From: Bacilli bacterium | GTDB lineage: Bacteria; Bacillota_I; Bacilli_A; RF39; UBA660 | DNA: 5,426 bases | Direction: 5' to 3' | NCBI GenBank assembly: GCA_016295795.1 | Contig: JAEDKN010000046.1 | Location: 1-5,426 of the forward strand | Shown: positions 1-4,432 of the stretch, piece by piece | Position numbering within the stretch: the first letter of the stretch is position 1 | Layout of the letters: each line of letters starts with the position of its first letter | The notes under the pieces: generated by a model | What the model saw: the letters and a program-made list of their open reading frames with translations, nothing else | What the model was told of the DNA's origin: nothing | The model's database searches: none | Made by a program: the position numbers and the translations under genes

Positions 1-596
1 TTAGTAACATTTGAAAATTTTATTGTTTTATATGCTCTAGTATCTACCATTTCATGAAATCCAGTAACTTTTAGATTTTTAAAAACTACATTATTAAATC
101 TATAATCACCAGCGGTTTGCCAAAAACCGTCAAAATCTTTTATATATTCAACATCTATACCATCCATTTCAAAATTAACAATAGCCTCAGCTTTCTTAAT
201 TTCGTTATAAATTGGTGTGTAGCCAACATCAGTTAAAAGATTAAGTTTTGCTCTTTTAGAACTATTTGAATTAATGAATTTTAAATCCAAAGTATTATAA
301 TAAATTAATTTTAACTTATATTGTTGTGGTATAGTTAATGTAAAGCCATTAAAATCCAAAGTTTTAGACATTTCAAGAGAGAAAGTTGTATCTAAATCTT
401 CTCTTAATGTAATGTCACTAGTAAGTCTAACTATATCTGTTGTTTTATCATTCATCTTTTCAACTAAGTCTGAATTTTTATCAACATCTGCAGTTGTTGT
501 TTCTGCATTTACATTAGTTAATCCCACACCGAAGATTGCTACTAATGTAAATAATATCGTAGTTAATTTTTTAACTACATTTTTAGATTTGCTCAT
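1..596 (-). CDS. Secreted protein, probable beta-helix/adhesin type, C-terminus cut by window edge
   Basis: The reading frame is open from an ATG at 596 to the left edge, giving 198 complete codons with no stop. The start is well supported: AAGGAGG at 605–611 lies 8 bases upstream. Residues 1–31 form a classical Sec signal peptide: basic start (MSKSKNVVKK), hydrophobic core around residues 11–27, and a V-N-A cleavage site before ETTT. The mature part begins with a Thr/Asp-rich stretch. It then shows the pattern TSDITL…TLDFNGFTLTI followed by alternating hydrophobic strands and Asn/Asp turns (LDLKFINS, FNNVVFKNLKV, IKFSNV). That pattern is typical of right-handed parallel beta-helix surface proteins of Bacillota. 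No anchor motif, catalytic motif or membrane segment is visible in the part present. Export is well supported; the fold is inferred from pattern, and the function (adhesin, polysaccharide-active enzyme or other) is unknown. Confidence 0.8.
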   Translation of the reverse strand, partial: MSKSKNVVKKLTTILFTLVAIFGVGLTNVNAETTTADVDKNSDLVEKMNDKTTDIVRLTSDITLREDLDTTFSLEMSKTLDFNGFTLTIPQQYKLKLIYYNTLDLKFINSNSSKRAKLNLLTDVGYTPIYNEIKKAEAIVNFEMDGIDVEYIKDFDGFWQTAGDYRFNNVVFKNLKVTGFHEMVDTRAYKTIKFSNVT

Positions 597-619
597 CAAA
601 TCTTCCTCCTTCCTATTAC

Positions 620-647
620 ATTATATCATATTATTTTTAATTGTAAA
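620..647 (-). promoter_or_regulatory. Promoter of the secreted-protein gene
   Basis: The minus strand reads TTTACA (642–647, 5 of 6 matches to the −35 consensus), a 16-base spacer, then TATAAT (620–625). A TG placed one base upstream of the −10 box makes it an extended −10. Transcription would begin near 613–614, leaving a leader of only about 18 bases that consists mostly of the ribosome binding site. That leaves no room for a leader riboswitch if this is the main promoter. Confidence 0.65.
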
Positions 648-734
648 ATATATTTTAAACAATTGGGATTAAAAATTATTCTCATTATTATTTAAAATAA
701 ATAATTATAAGTGTTTATATATATTTTTTGTTAT

Positions 735-796
735 AAAAAAAAGGAAATGTGACAAAATACTGCCACAAATCGTATTTTTCCTGATTTCACATTTCC
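735..796 (-). terminator. Strong intrinsic terminator with two-tier stem
   Basis: On the minus strand GGAAATGTGA (787–796) pairs perfectly with TCACATTTCC (743–752). Inside, a second perfect stem AAAATAC/GTATTTT (772–778 with 754–760) closes an 11-base loop, with an eight-base bulge on one side and a single base on the other. The outer stem runs directly into eight T (735–742). It would end either the macro-gene transcript or the candidate small RNA, and it insulates the secreted-protein gene from upstream transcription. Confidence 0.75.
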
Positions 797-880
797 AATA
801 TGTATGTTTTGATTTTTTGTTTCGAGGAATTTTGATGAAACAAATCAAAAACATAGTTAAATCGGTTAACTAGTACCGAC
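735..880 (-). ncRNA. Candidate structured small RNA (three hairpins), about 146 nt, or structured 3' UTR
   Basis: Read on the minus strand, three hairpins follow a TATAAT at 887–892. Hairpin 1 pairs 875–879 with 862–866 (TCGGT/ACCGA, 8-base loop). Hairpin 2 pairs 837–855 with 803–823, two nearly complementary arms of 19 and 21 bases running TATGTTTTTGATTTGTTTC against GAAAC…CATA with a two-base slip. Hairpin 3 pairs 787–796 with 743–752 and ends in eight U. No known RNA family (tmRNA, SRP RNA, 6S, common riboswitches) was recognised by eye. It could be an independent small RNA, or the 3' UTR of the macro-domain gene ending 170 bases upstream. An attenuator for the secreted-protein gene is less likely because that gene has its own promoter. 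Confidence 0.4.
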
Positions 881-886
881 AATCTA

Positions 887-915
887 ATTATAGTGCAATT
901 GTTTTTATATATAAA
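887..915 (-). promoter_or_regulatory. Possible promoter for the structured RNA
   Basis: The minus strand has a perfect TATAAT at 887–892. A TTTATA (4 of 6 matches to the −35 consensus) lies at 910–915 with a 17-base spacer. Initiation about 7 bases downstream (near 880) would start the RNA exactly at the first hairpin arm, which favours a real promoter. The −35 box is weak and AT-rich gaps yield TATAAT by chance, so this stays tentative. Confidence 0.4.
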
Positions 916-1046
916 TCTAATTTATAATTTTTGAGTTATAACATTTATGGTGATTATATTGAGATTAGAAATAAAATAATTTTATATACTTTTATTTTAT
1001 TATTCTATTAAATAATCAACAAAATCCATATATTTTTCACCTCATA

Positions 1047-1787
1047 TTACATATTATCAATTAACACATCAAGTTGTTTTCTATCTAAATTAAAATTATA
1101 TATAGTATATTGTAAACATAACAATTTTTGAGTTAAGCATAGTTCTTGCAATTCTAAGCCTTTAACAAAGTTATTATATTTAGAAACAATATCATTTTCT
1201 AATAAATTATTATCTTCTAAGTATTTTTTTATTTCATCAATGCTTTTATTATCTAAATCATTTTTTATGTTTAAATTTTTAACCTGCAAATAATACTTGA
1301 GATAAATATCTTTTTGAATTGGTAACATATTATTTAAATATATTTCCACATCATTTATTTTACAAAATCCCATTAAAAGATTAATCAAAGGTTTAACTAC
1401 ATCTTCATGTTTATATCCATGAACACCAGTTCCAAGACTTGGAATTAAAACTTTTTTATATTCCTTTTCTTTTATGCTTAAAAGTAGGTTGTTATAGCAA
1501 TCCATAAGTGAGTTAATAGGATCCGTTTCTTCATAATACTTAGGCGCTAAAACATGTATTATATCCATAGGTAAATTAAATCCAGGTGTAATTCTAACTT
1601 CACCATTAACCATATATTCTTTATAAGTATTTTGACAATATTCTATTAATTCATTTCCAGAAGCTCTACAAATTGCTCCACAAATACCACTACCGTATTG
1701 CATATATTTATTTTGAGCATTTACAATAGCGTCCATATTATTAGAATTTAATATAAAATCACCACATGTTAGATATAACTTTCCCAT
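1047..1787 (-). CDS. Macro-domain (ADP-ribose-binding) protein with helical C-terminal extension
   Basis: The 246-residue product carries a macro domain over about residues 1–165. Seen are GD at 9–10, DAIVNAQN at 19–26 (the adenosine/ribose-binding strand and conserved Asn26), the glycine loop YGSGICGAI at 31–39, and the second phosphate loop PSLGTGVHGY at 116–125. Macro domains bind ADP-ribose and many remove ADP-ribose or O-acetyl-ADP-ribose groups in the cytoplasm. Here the first loop reads G-S-G-I rather than the usual G-G-G-V of MacroD/YmdB enzymes, so hydrolase activity is uncertain. Residues about 167–246 are charged and helix-rich with no recognised domain, making it longer than a minimal single-domain macro protein (roughly 170 residues). 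ATG at 1787 is preceded by GAGGTGA. It has its own promoter and no operon partner in the window. Domain call firm; substrate unknown. Confidence 0.85.
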   Translation of the reverse strand: MGKLYLTCGDFILNSNNMDAIVNAQNKYMQYGSGICGAICRASGNELIEYCQNTYKEYMVNGEVRITPGFNLPMDIIHVLAPKYYEETDPINSLMDCYNNLLLSIKEKEYKKVLIPSLGTGVHGYKHEDVVKPLINLLMGFCKINDVEIYLNNMLPIQKDIYLKYYLQVKNLNIKNDLDNKSIDEIKKYLEDNNLLENDIVSKYNNFVKGLELQELCLTQKLLCLQYTIYNFNLDRKQLDVLIDNM

Positions 1788-1815
1788 AACTCACCTCAGG
1801 ATCTTCCCAAATATA

Positions 1816-1824
1816 ATTATACCA
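1816..1824 (-). promoter_or_regulatory. Extended −10 promoter of the macro-domain gene
   Basis: The minus strand reads TGGTATAAT, a perfect extended −10 element ending 29 bases before the ATG at 1787. No good −35 hexamer sits at 16–18 bases, which extended −10 promoters tolerate. Transcription would begin near 1809 with a leader of about 22 bases holding the GAGGTGA ribosome binding site (1792–1798). Confidence 0.55.
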
Positions 1825-1855
1825 TACAAAGTGTAATTTACATTAGAAACAAATG

Positions 1856-1880
1856 AAAAAGCCATACTACTTTTTATAGC
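1856..1880 (-). terminator. Weak intrinsic terminator after the PBP remnant
   Basis: On the minus strand GCTATA (1875–1880) pairs with TATGGC (1861–1866), six pairs including one G·U, around an eight-base loop. Five T follow at 1856–1860. It lies between the PBP remnant and the macro-gene promoter, where the end of a former transcript is expected. The stem is short, so it may be weak or relict. Confidence 0.4.
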
Positions 1881-1905
1881 ATAATATCTAATGATTTAAT
1901 ACCAT

Positions 1906-2136
1906 TTAAGGGATAATTAAAGAACTTAAAAATGTTCTTGTAGTAACACCAAGATTACATGAGTTTTTAACTACATCTAAATAAGTTTCCGCTCCATGAC
2001 CACCTTTTTTCCAACACTTAATACGAGCTCCATCTATATTAACAGATCCACTATCATAAAATGTATCTTTATCTAAATCAATTAGTTTTTCTTCAAGGGC
2101 AGTGGCAAGAGTAATTATTTTGAACGTACCTACCAT
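1906..2136 (-). pseudogene. Internal fragment of a class B penicillin-binding protein (transpeptidase)
   Basis: The frame translates to residues closely matching the start of a PBP transpeptidase domain: GTFKIITLATALEE, then DLDKDTFYDSGSVNIDG, KCWKKGGHG, and NSCN. Intact SpoVD/FtsI-type enzymes read PGSTFK at the first motif and SxN at the second. Here the catalytic Ser of SxxK is replaced (VGTFK) and homology stops right after SCN, giving way to an unrelated tail and stop. The transpeptidase remainder with the KTG motif and all upstream domains are missing, leaving about 60 of more than 500 residues. No ribosome binding site precedes the ATG. The same frame runs back, reading PFLFANHQ, to the stop codon of the upstream ArsC-like gene. 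One frame over, downstream sequence (KNIFKFFN…NGIKS) faintly resembles the next PBP segment and may mark a frameshift. This is a gene remnant, not an enzyme. Confidence 0.8.
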
Positions 2137-2152
2137 TTGGTGATTAGCAAAT

Positions 2153-2181
2153 AAAAAAGGAATATATTAATTACATTCCTT
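2153..2181 (-). terminator. Intrinsic terminator ending the dfx–SDR–hrb–arsC-like cluster
   Basis: On the minus strand AAGGAATGTA (2172–2181) pairs with TATATTCCTT (2157–2166), ten pairs with one G·U, around a five-base loop. The stem runs into a T tract (2153–2158, two of the T also paired). The stem spans the stop codon of the ArsC-like gene (2167–2169 lies in the loop). This marks the end of the cluster and separates it from the PBP remnant. Confidence 0.75.
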
Positions 2182-2523
2182 AATTGTATTCCATTCTATT
2201 TCTTTGAATCCTATTAAAACTATATCATCTAATTCTAATAAAGGTCTTTTTACAAGCATACCATCTGTACTTAAAATTTGTAATTTTTCTTCATATGACA
2301 TAGTTTGAATTTTGTCTTTGAGTTTTAATTCTCTATATTTTAATCCACTGGTATTGAAAAATTTATTAATGTCTTTTCCTGATTTTTGAATTAATCTATG
2401 TAATTCTTTTTGATTTAATTTTTCTTCAACAATATTTCTAGTTTCAAAAGCAATTTTTTTTGAAACTAAATAATTTTTTGCTTTCTGACATGTACTACAC
2501 TTAGGATATTCAATTAACAACAT
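2167..2523 (-). CDS. ArsC/Spx-family thioredoxin-fold protein (arsenate reductase family)
   Basis: The 118-residue protein matches the full length and motifs of the ArsC/Spx/YusI group. Residues 7–12 read PKCSTC, a CxxC redox site (Cys9, Cys12) at the N-terminal end of the first helix. FFNTSG is at 55–60, the YREL segment follows, and LVKRPLL at 90–96 holds the conserved Arg-Pro loop. GFKEIEW closes the fold. Family members are thiol oxidoreductases, arsenate reductases or, as Spx, RNA-polymerase-binding stress regulators. Bacillota proteins with the SDGMLVKRPLL-type pattern are usually annotated as 'arsenate reductase family' without proven activity. No arsenic genes (arsB, acr3, arsR) are present, so a role in thiol/oxidative stress fits the neighbours better. 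It starts 22 bases after the hrb stop with AAAGGA upstream and is the last gene of the cluster. Family firm; reaction unproven. Confidence 0.88.
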   Translation of the reverse strand: MLLIEYPKCSTCQKAKNYLVSKKIAFETRNIVEEKLNQKELHRLIQKSGKDINKFFNTSGLKYRELKLKDKIQTMSYEEKLQILSTDGMLVKRPLLELDDIVLIGFKEIEWNTIKECN

Positions 2524-2545
2524 ATTTTTATCCTTTCAAATAAAA

Positions 2546-3193
2546 TTAATCTTCAACTAATTCAAAATATTCTTTACCAACACCACATATAGGACACTTA
2601 AAATCATCAGGTAATTCATCAGCTTCGTGGATATATCCACAAATAGAGCATCTCCATTTTCTTTTTTTACTTTCTTTATCAACCTGACTTGTAATTGTTT
2701 CTTCATATGTAGGTGCATTTTTAGGTGAACTTCCTTTTAAATTTTCATGATAATACTTATATGTCATAGCATTTTCAGTACTATAATCATCAGCTTCTAT
2801 AACTTCACCTAAGAAAATCGTATGGGTTGAAGTTTCCATAGTATCAATTACTTTGCAAACCATGTATCCACAAGTATTTTCTAAAACAGGTATTTCTGAA
2901 ATTTCTTTAAAATTGATTCCATCAAACTTATCAGTATCCCTACTCGATTTATATCCAAATGTTCCTATAATCTTTGGATCAGTTGTTTCTTTTAATATTG
3001 AAACTCCAAACTTATTATTTTCTTTAATTACTTTATTAGTATAATTATCATGGTTAATACTAACTGCAATCACAGAAGGATTTGAAGTAACTTGCATAAT
3101 ACTATTTGCAATACAACCAACATTTTTATCTTTATCTCTACTTGTTACAACATAAACACCATAAGATAGGTTTCTTAAGACTTTCTTATCCAT
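2546..3193 (-). CDS. hrb: Flavin reductase–rubredoxin fusion (high-molecular-weight rubredoxin)
   Basis: Residues 1–150 form a flavin reductase-like FMN-binding split barrel (start LSYGVYVVTSRD; TSNPSVIAVSINHDNYT at 36–52; FGVSILKE at 62–69). A linker at about 150–178 leads to a C-terminal rubredoxin domain of the compact rubrerythrin type (180–215). Its iron ligands are Cys182, Cys185, Cys200 and Cys203, in WRCSICGYIHE and KCPICGVG. This layout and length match Hrb of acetogens such as Moorella, which takes electrons from an NAD(P)H oxidoreductase and passes them to the A-type flavoprotein FprA for O2 or NO reduction in the cytoplasm. No fprA lies in the window. With superoxide reductase two genes upstream, the rubredoxin domain could also feed that enzyme (inference). 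ATG at 3193 follows the SDR stop by two bases, and its AAGGAG (3201–3206) lies inside the SDR gene, so the two are probably translationally coupled. Confidence 0.88.
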   Translation of the reverse strand: MDKKVLRNLSYGVYVVTSRDKDKNVGCIANSIMQVTSNPSVIAVSINHDNYTNKVIKENNKFGVSILKETTDPKIIGTFGYKSSRDTDKFDGINFKEISEIPVLENTCGYMVCKVIDTMETSTHTIFLGEVIEADDYSTENAMTYKYYHENLKGSSPKNAPTYEETITSQVDKESKKRKWRCSICGYIHEADELPDDFKCPICGVGKEYFELVED

Positions 3194-3195
3194 AA

Positions 3196-3939
3196 TTAAC
3201 TCCTTGCTGCCCCATCAACAGATAAAATAACTCCTGTTATATAACTTGCCATATCACTTGCTAAAAATAGAAATGCATTAGCAATATCTTCTGGAGTACC
3301 AATTCTACCTAAAGGGATTCCTTTAATAATTGGTTCAATCACACTTTCAGGAACATCTTTCATCATATCAGTTAATGTTACTCCAGGTGCTACAGCATTA
3401 ACTCTTATATTATCTTTACCTAATTCTCTAGCTAATGATTTTGTAAGACCATTTACCGCAAATTTACTAGCTGGATATCCACAGCCAGATGGTTGTCCAT
3501 AAATACTAACCATTGAAGAAGTATTCAATATTACTCCTCCACCATTTTTCTTCATATAATCTACAACGGCACGTGAACAATTGAATACGGCGTTTACATT
3601 TAAATCTATTATTTTCTTAAAGTCTTCTTCTTTGTAGTCATAGATTTTATCCATTGCACTCATTCCAGCATTATTAACTAGGATATCAATTTTGCCATAC
3701 TTTTCTATAATATGACTAAATGTTTTTTCAACTGAAGCCAAATCACATAAATTTGGACAATCTCCATCTACTTCATAATCATCGTTTATATTCTTAAGTG
3801 TATTAATTGCGCTATCAACACTTTCTTTTTTGGAACCTAGTAGAAATACTTTAGCTCCATTTTCTAAAAATTTTTTTACCGTAGCAAATCCAATACCACG
3901 AGTACCACCTGTTACTACAGCAACTTTTCCATCTAACAT
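3196..3939 (-). CDS. Classical short-chain dehydrogenase/reductase (FabG/BaiA-like)
   Basis: The 247-residue protein is a complete classical SDR. It has the nucleotide loop TGGTRGIG at 10–17, NNAG at 89–92, and catalytic Asn114, Ser142, Tyr155 and Lys159 (YPASK). The PG motif is at 185–186 and the usual SVDGA end is present. Arg14 plus Ser-Lys-Lys at 36–38 after the second strand favour NADP(H) over NAD(H). Sequence style (TGGTRGIGFA, GYPASK, APGVxxTDM, FLFLASDMAS, SVDGA) recalls both FabG ketoacyl-ACP reductases and BaiA-type bile-acid 3-alpha-hydroxysteroid dehydrogenases of gut clostridia. The absence of fatty-acid genes nearby argues against housekeeping FabG. The substrate cannot be read from sequence. 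ATG at 3939 has GGGAGG six bases upstream. It is tightly coupled to hrb downstream and 51 bases from dfx upstream, so it belongs to the redox cluster. Fold and cofactor family firm; physiological role open. Confidence 0.88.
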   Translation of the reverse strand: MLDGKVAVVTGGTRGIGFATVKKFLENGAKVFLLGSKKESVDSAINTLKNINDDYEVDGDCPNLCDLASVEKTFSHIIEKYGKIDILVNNAGMSAMDKIYDYKEEDFKKIIDLNVNAVFNCSRAVVDYMKKNGGGVILNTSSMVSIYGQPSGCGYPASKFAVNGLTKSLARELGKDNIRVNAVAPGVTLTDMMKDVPESVIEPIIKGIPLGRIGTPEDIANAFLFLASDMASYITGVILSVDGAARS

Positions 3940-3956
3940 ATTATTCCTCCCATAAT

Positions 3957-3971
3957 AAATATTAATTATAA
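3957..3971 (-). promoter_or_regulatory. Possible promoter and PerR-like operator before the SDR gene
   Basis: In the 51-base gap between dfx and the SDR gene the minus strand has TATAAT at 3965–3970. It has no good −35 box at 16–18 bases. The same spot reads TTATAATTAATATTT, matching the PerR box consensus TTATAATnATTATAA at 11 of 14 positions (left half perfect). A peroxide-responsive operator would suit a SOR/Hrb cluster. In DNA this AT-rich such matches arise readily, so confidence is low. Confidence 0.3.
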
Positions 3972-3990
3972 TATTCTATATTTTTTAAAT

Positions 3991-4356
3991 TTATTCAACT
4001 TCTTTTGCCCATAAAGAATGTTTATTACAATAAGAGTATATTGTTGCTCCTTTTACATATTTAAATGTTGCAATTGGCTCATCACCTGGAGCAAAATAAA
4101 CTATTTGCTCATTTTTATCATATACGTAACTAACCCATTCTATATAGTGATCTTCATCCATAACGTGATTAACTCTTACATTAATATTTTCACCATCTAT
4201 TTGATATTCTGGTACATGCTTTTCAAATGAAGCATCTACACTATTAGGTTTTATATTTTCAAGTTGTTCACCACAACATGTAATTCCACAATTATCACAA
4301 TTACAATCTTTCAATACTTTTAAAAGTGCTCCACACTTATTACATCTTTTTAACAC
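3991..4356 (-). CDS. dfx: Desulfoferrodoxin / two-iron superoxide reductase
   Basis: Superoxide reductase turns superoxide into hydrogen peroxide in the cytoplasm of anaerobes, using rubredoxin-type electron donors. Numbered from the GTG start, the N-terminal desulforedoxin domain has iron centre I ligands Cys5, Cys8, Cys27 and Cys28 (CNKC…CC). The catalytic domain holds EKHVP at 45–49 and centre II ligands His47, His64, His70, Cys110 and His113 (HVMDEDHYIEW; YCNKHSLW). All key residues are present and the 121-residue length is normal for the two-iron class. An ATG at 4386 is open in frame, but that start would translate the −10 box and ribosome binding site. AGGAGG at 4363–4368 lies six bases before GTG 4356, which places the start there. 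Three extra cysteines (18, 20, 23; CNCDNC) interrupt the usual linker of centre I. First gene of the redox cluster; identification is secure. Confidence 0.93.
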   Translation of the reverse strand: MLKRCNKCGALLKVLKDCNCDNCGITCCGEQLENIKPNSVDASFEKHVPEYQIDGENINVRVNHVMDEDHYIEWVSYVYDKNEQIVYFAPGDEPIATFKYVKGATIYSYCNKHSLWAKEVE

Positions 4357-4377
4357 ATCTTTCCTCCTTATAAATAT

Positions 4378-4383
4378 ATTATA
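4378..4383 (-). promoter_or_regulatory. −10 box of the dfx promoter
   Basis: A perfect TATAAT on the minus strand lies 21 bases before the GTG start, so transcription would begin near 4371 with a leader of about 15 bases carrying AAGGAGG. The −35 region is a T-rich run (TTTTTG at 4400–4405, 16-base spacer) and is weak. The short-leader layout matches the promoters of the secreted-protein and macro genes. A small palindrome, ATTAT-TGT-ATAAT, overlaps the box but does not fit a PerR site well. Confidence 0.5.
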
Positions 4384-4408
4384 CAATAATTTTAATAAAC
4401 AAAAAAGA

Positions 4409-4432
4409 AAAAAATATAATTAGATATTTTTT
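4409..4432 (-). terminator. AT-only hairpin at the recombinase stop codon
   Basis: On the minus strand AAAAAATAT (4424–4432) pairs perfectly with ATATTTTTT (4409–4417) around a six-base loop that contains part of the stop codon, and a T-rich tract follows. With no G or C in the stem it is a weak terminator candidate. Nothing better lies between the recombinase and dfx, so some read-through into dfx is possible. Confidence 0.3.

Noticed and set aside
560..590. Recurring TTTAACTACAT-like string (also near 1393 and 1965), possible repeat
   Set aside because: Each copy encodes the common Val-Val-Lys run in a minus-strand frame; flanks differ, so it is coding coincidence.
412..672. Plus-strand ORF with hydrophobic segments
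   Set aside because: It is the reverse complement of the signal-peptide region and promoter of the secreted-protein gene and has no ribosome binding site.
705..854. 49-codon minus-strand ORF (start MFLICFIKIP) across the hairpins, resembling a small hydrophobic toxin
   Set aside because: It has no ribosome binding site and runs straight through the U8 terminator; its composition follows from the hairpin arms.
735..880. Riboswitch or T-box controlling the secreted-protein gene
   Set aside because: No recognisable aptamer core (c-di-GMP, T-box AGGGTGG-type motif or other) was seen, and the gene has its own promoter below the terminator.
2853..3044. Plus-strand ORF inside hrb
   Set aside because: It lies wholly antisense to a well-identified coding sequence and matches no family.
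4018..4230. Plus-strand ORF rich in aromatic and Ile residues, membrane-like
   Set aside because: It is antisense to dfx; the hydrophobic look comes from AT-rich complement codons.
4370..4400. PerR box at the dfx promoter
   Set aside because: The palindrome ATTAT-TGT-ATAAT has a three-base centre and the wrong half-site for the 7-1-7 PerR consensus.
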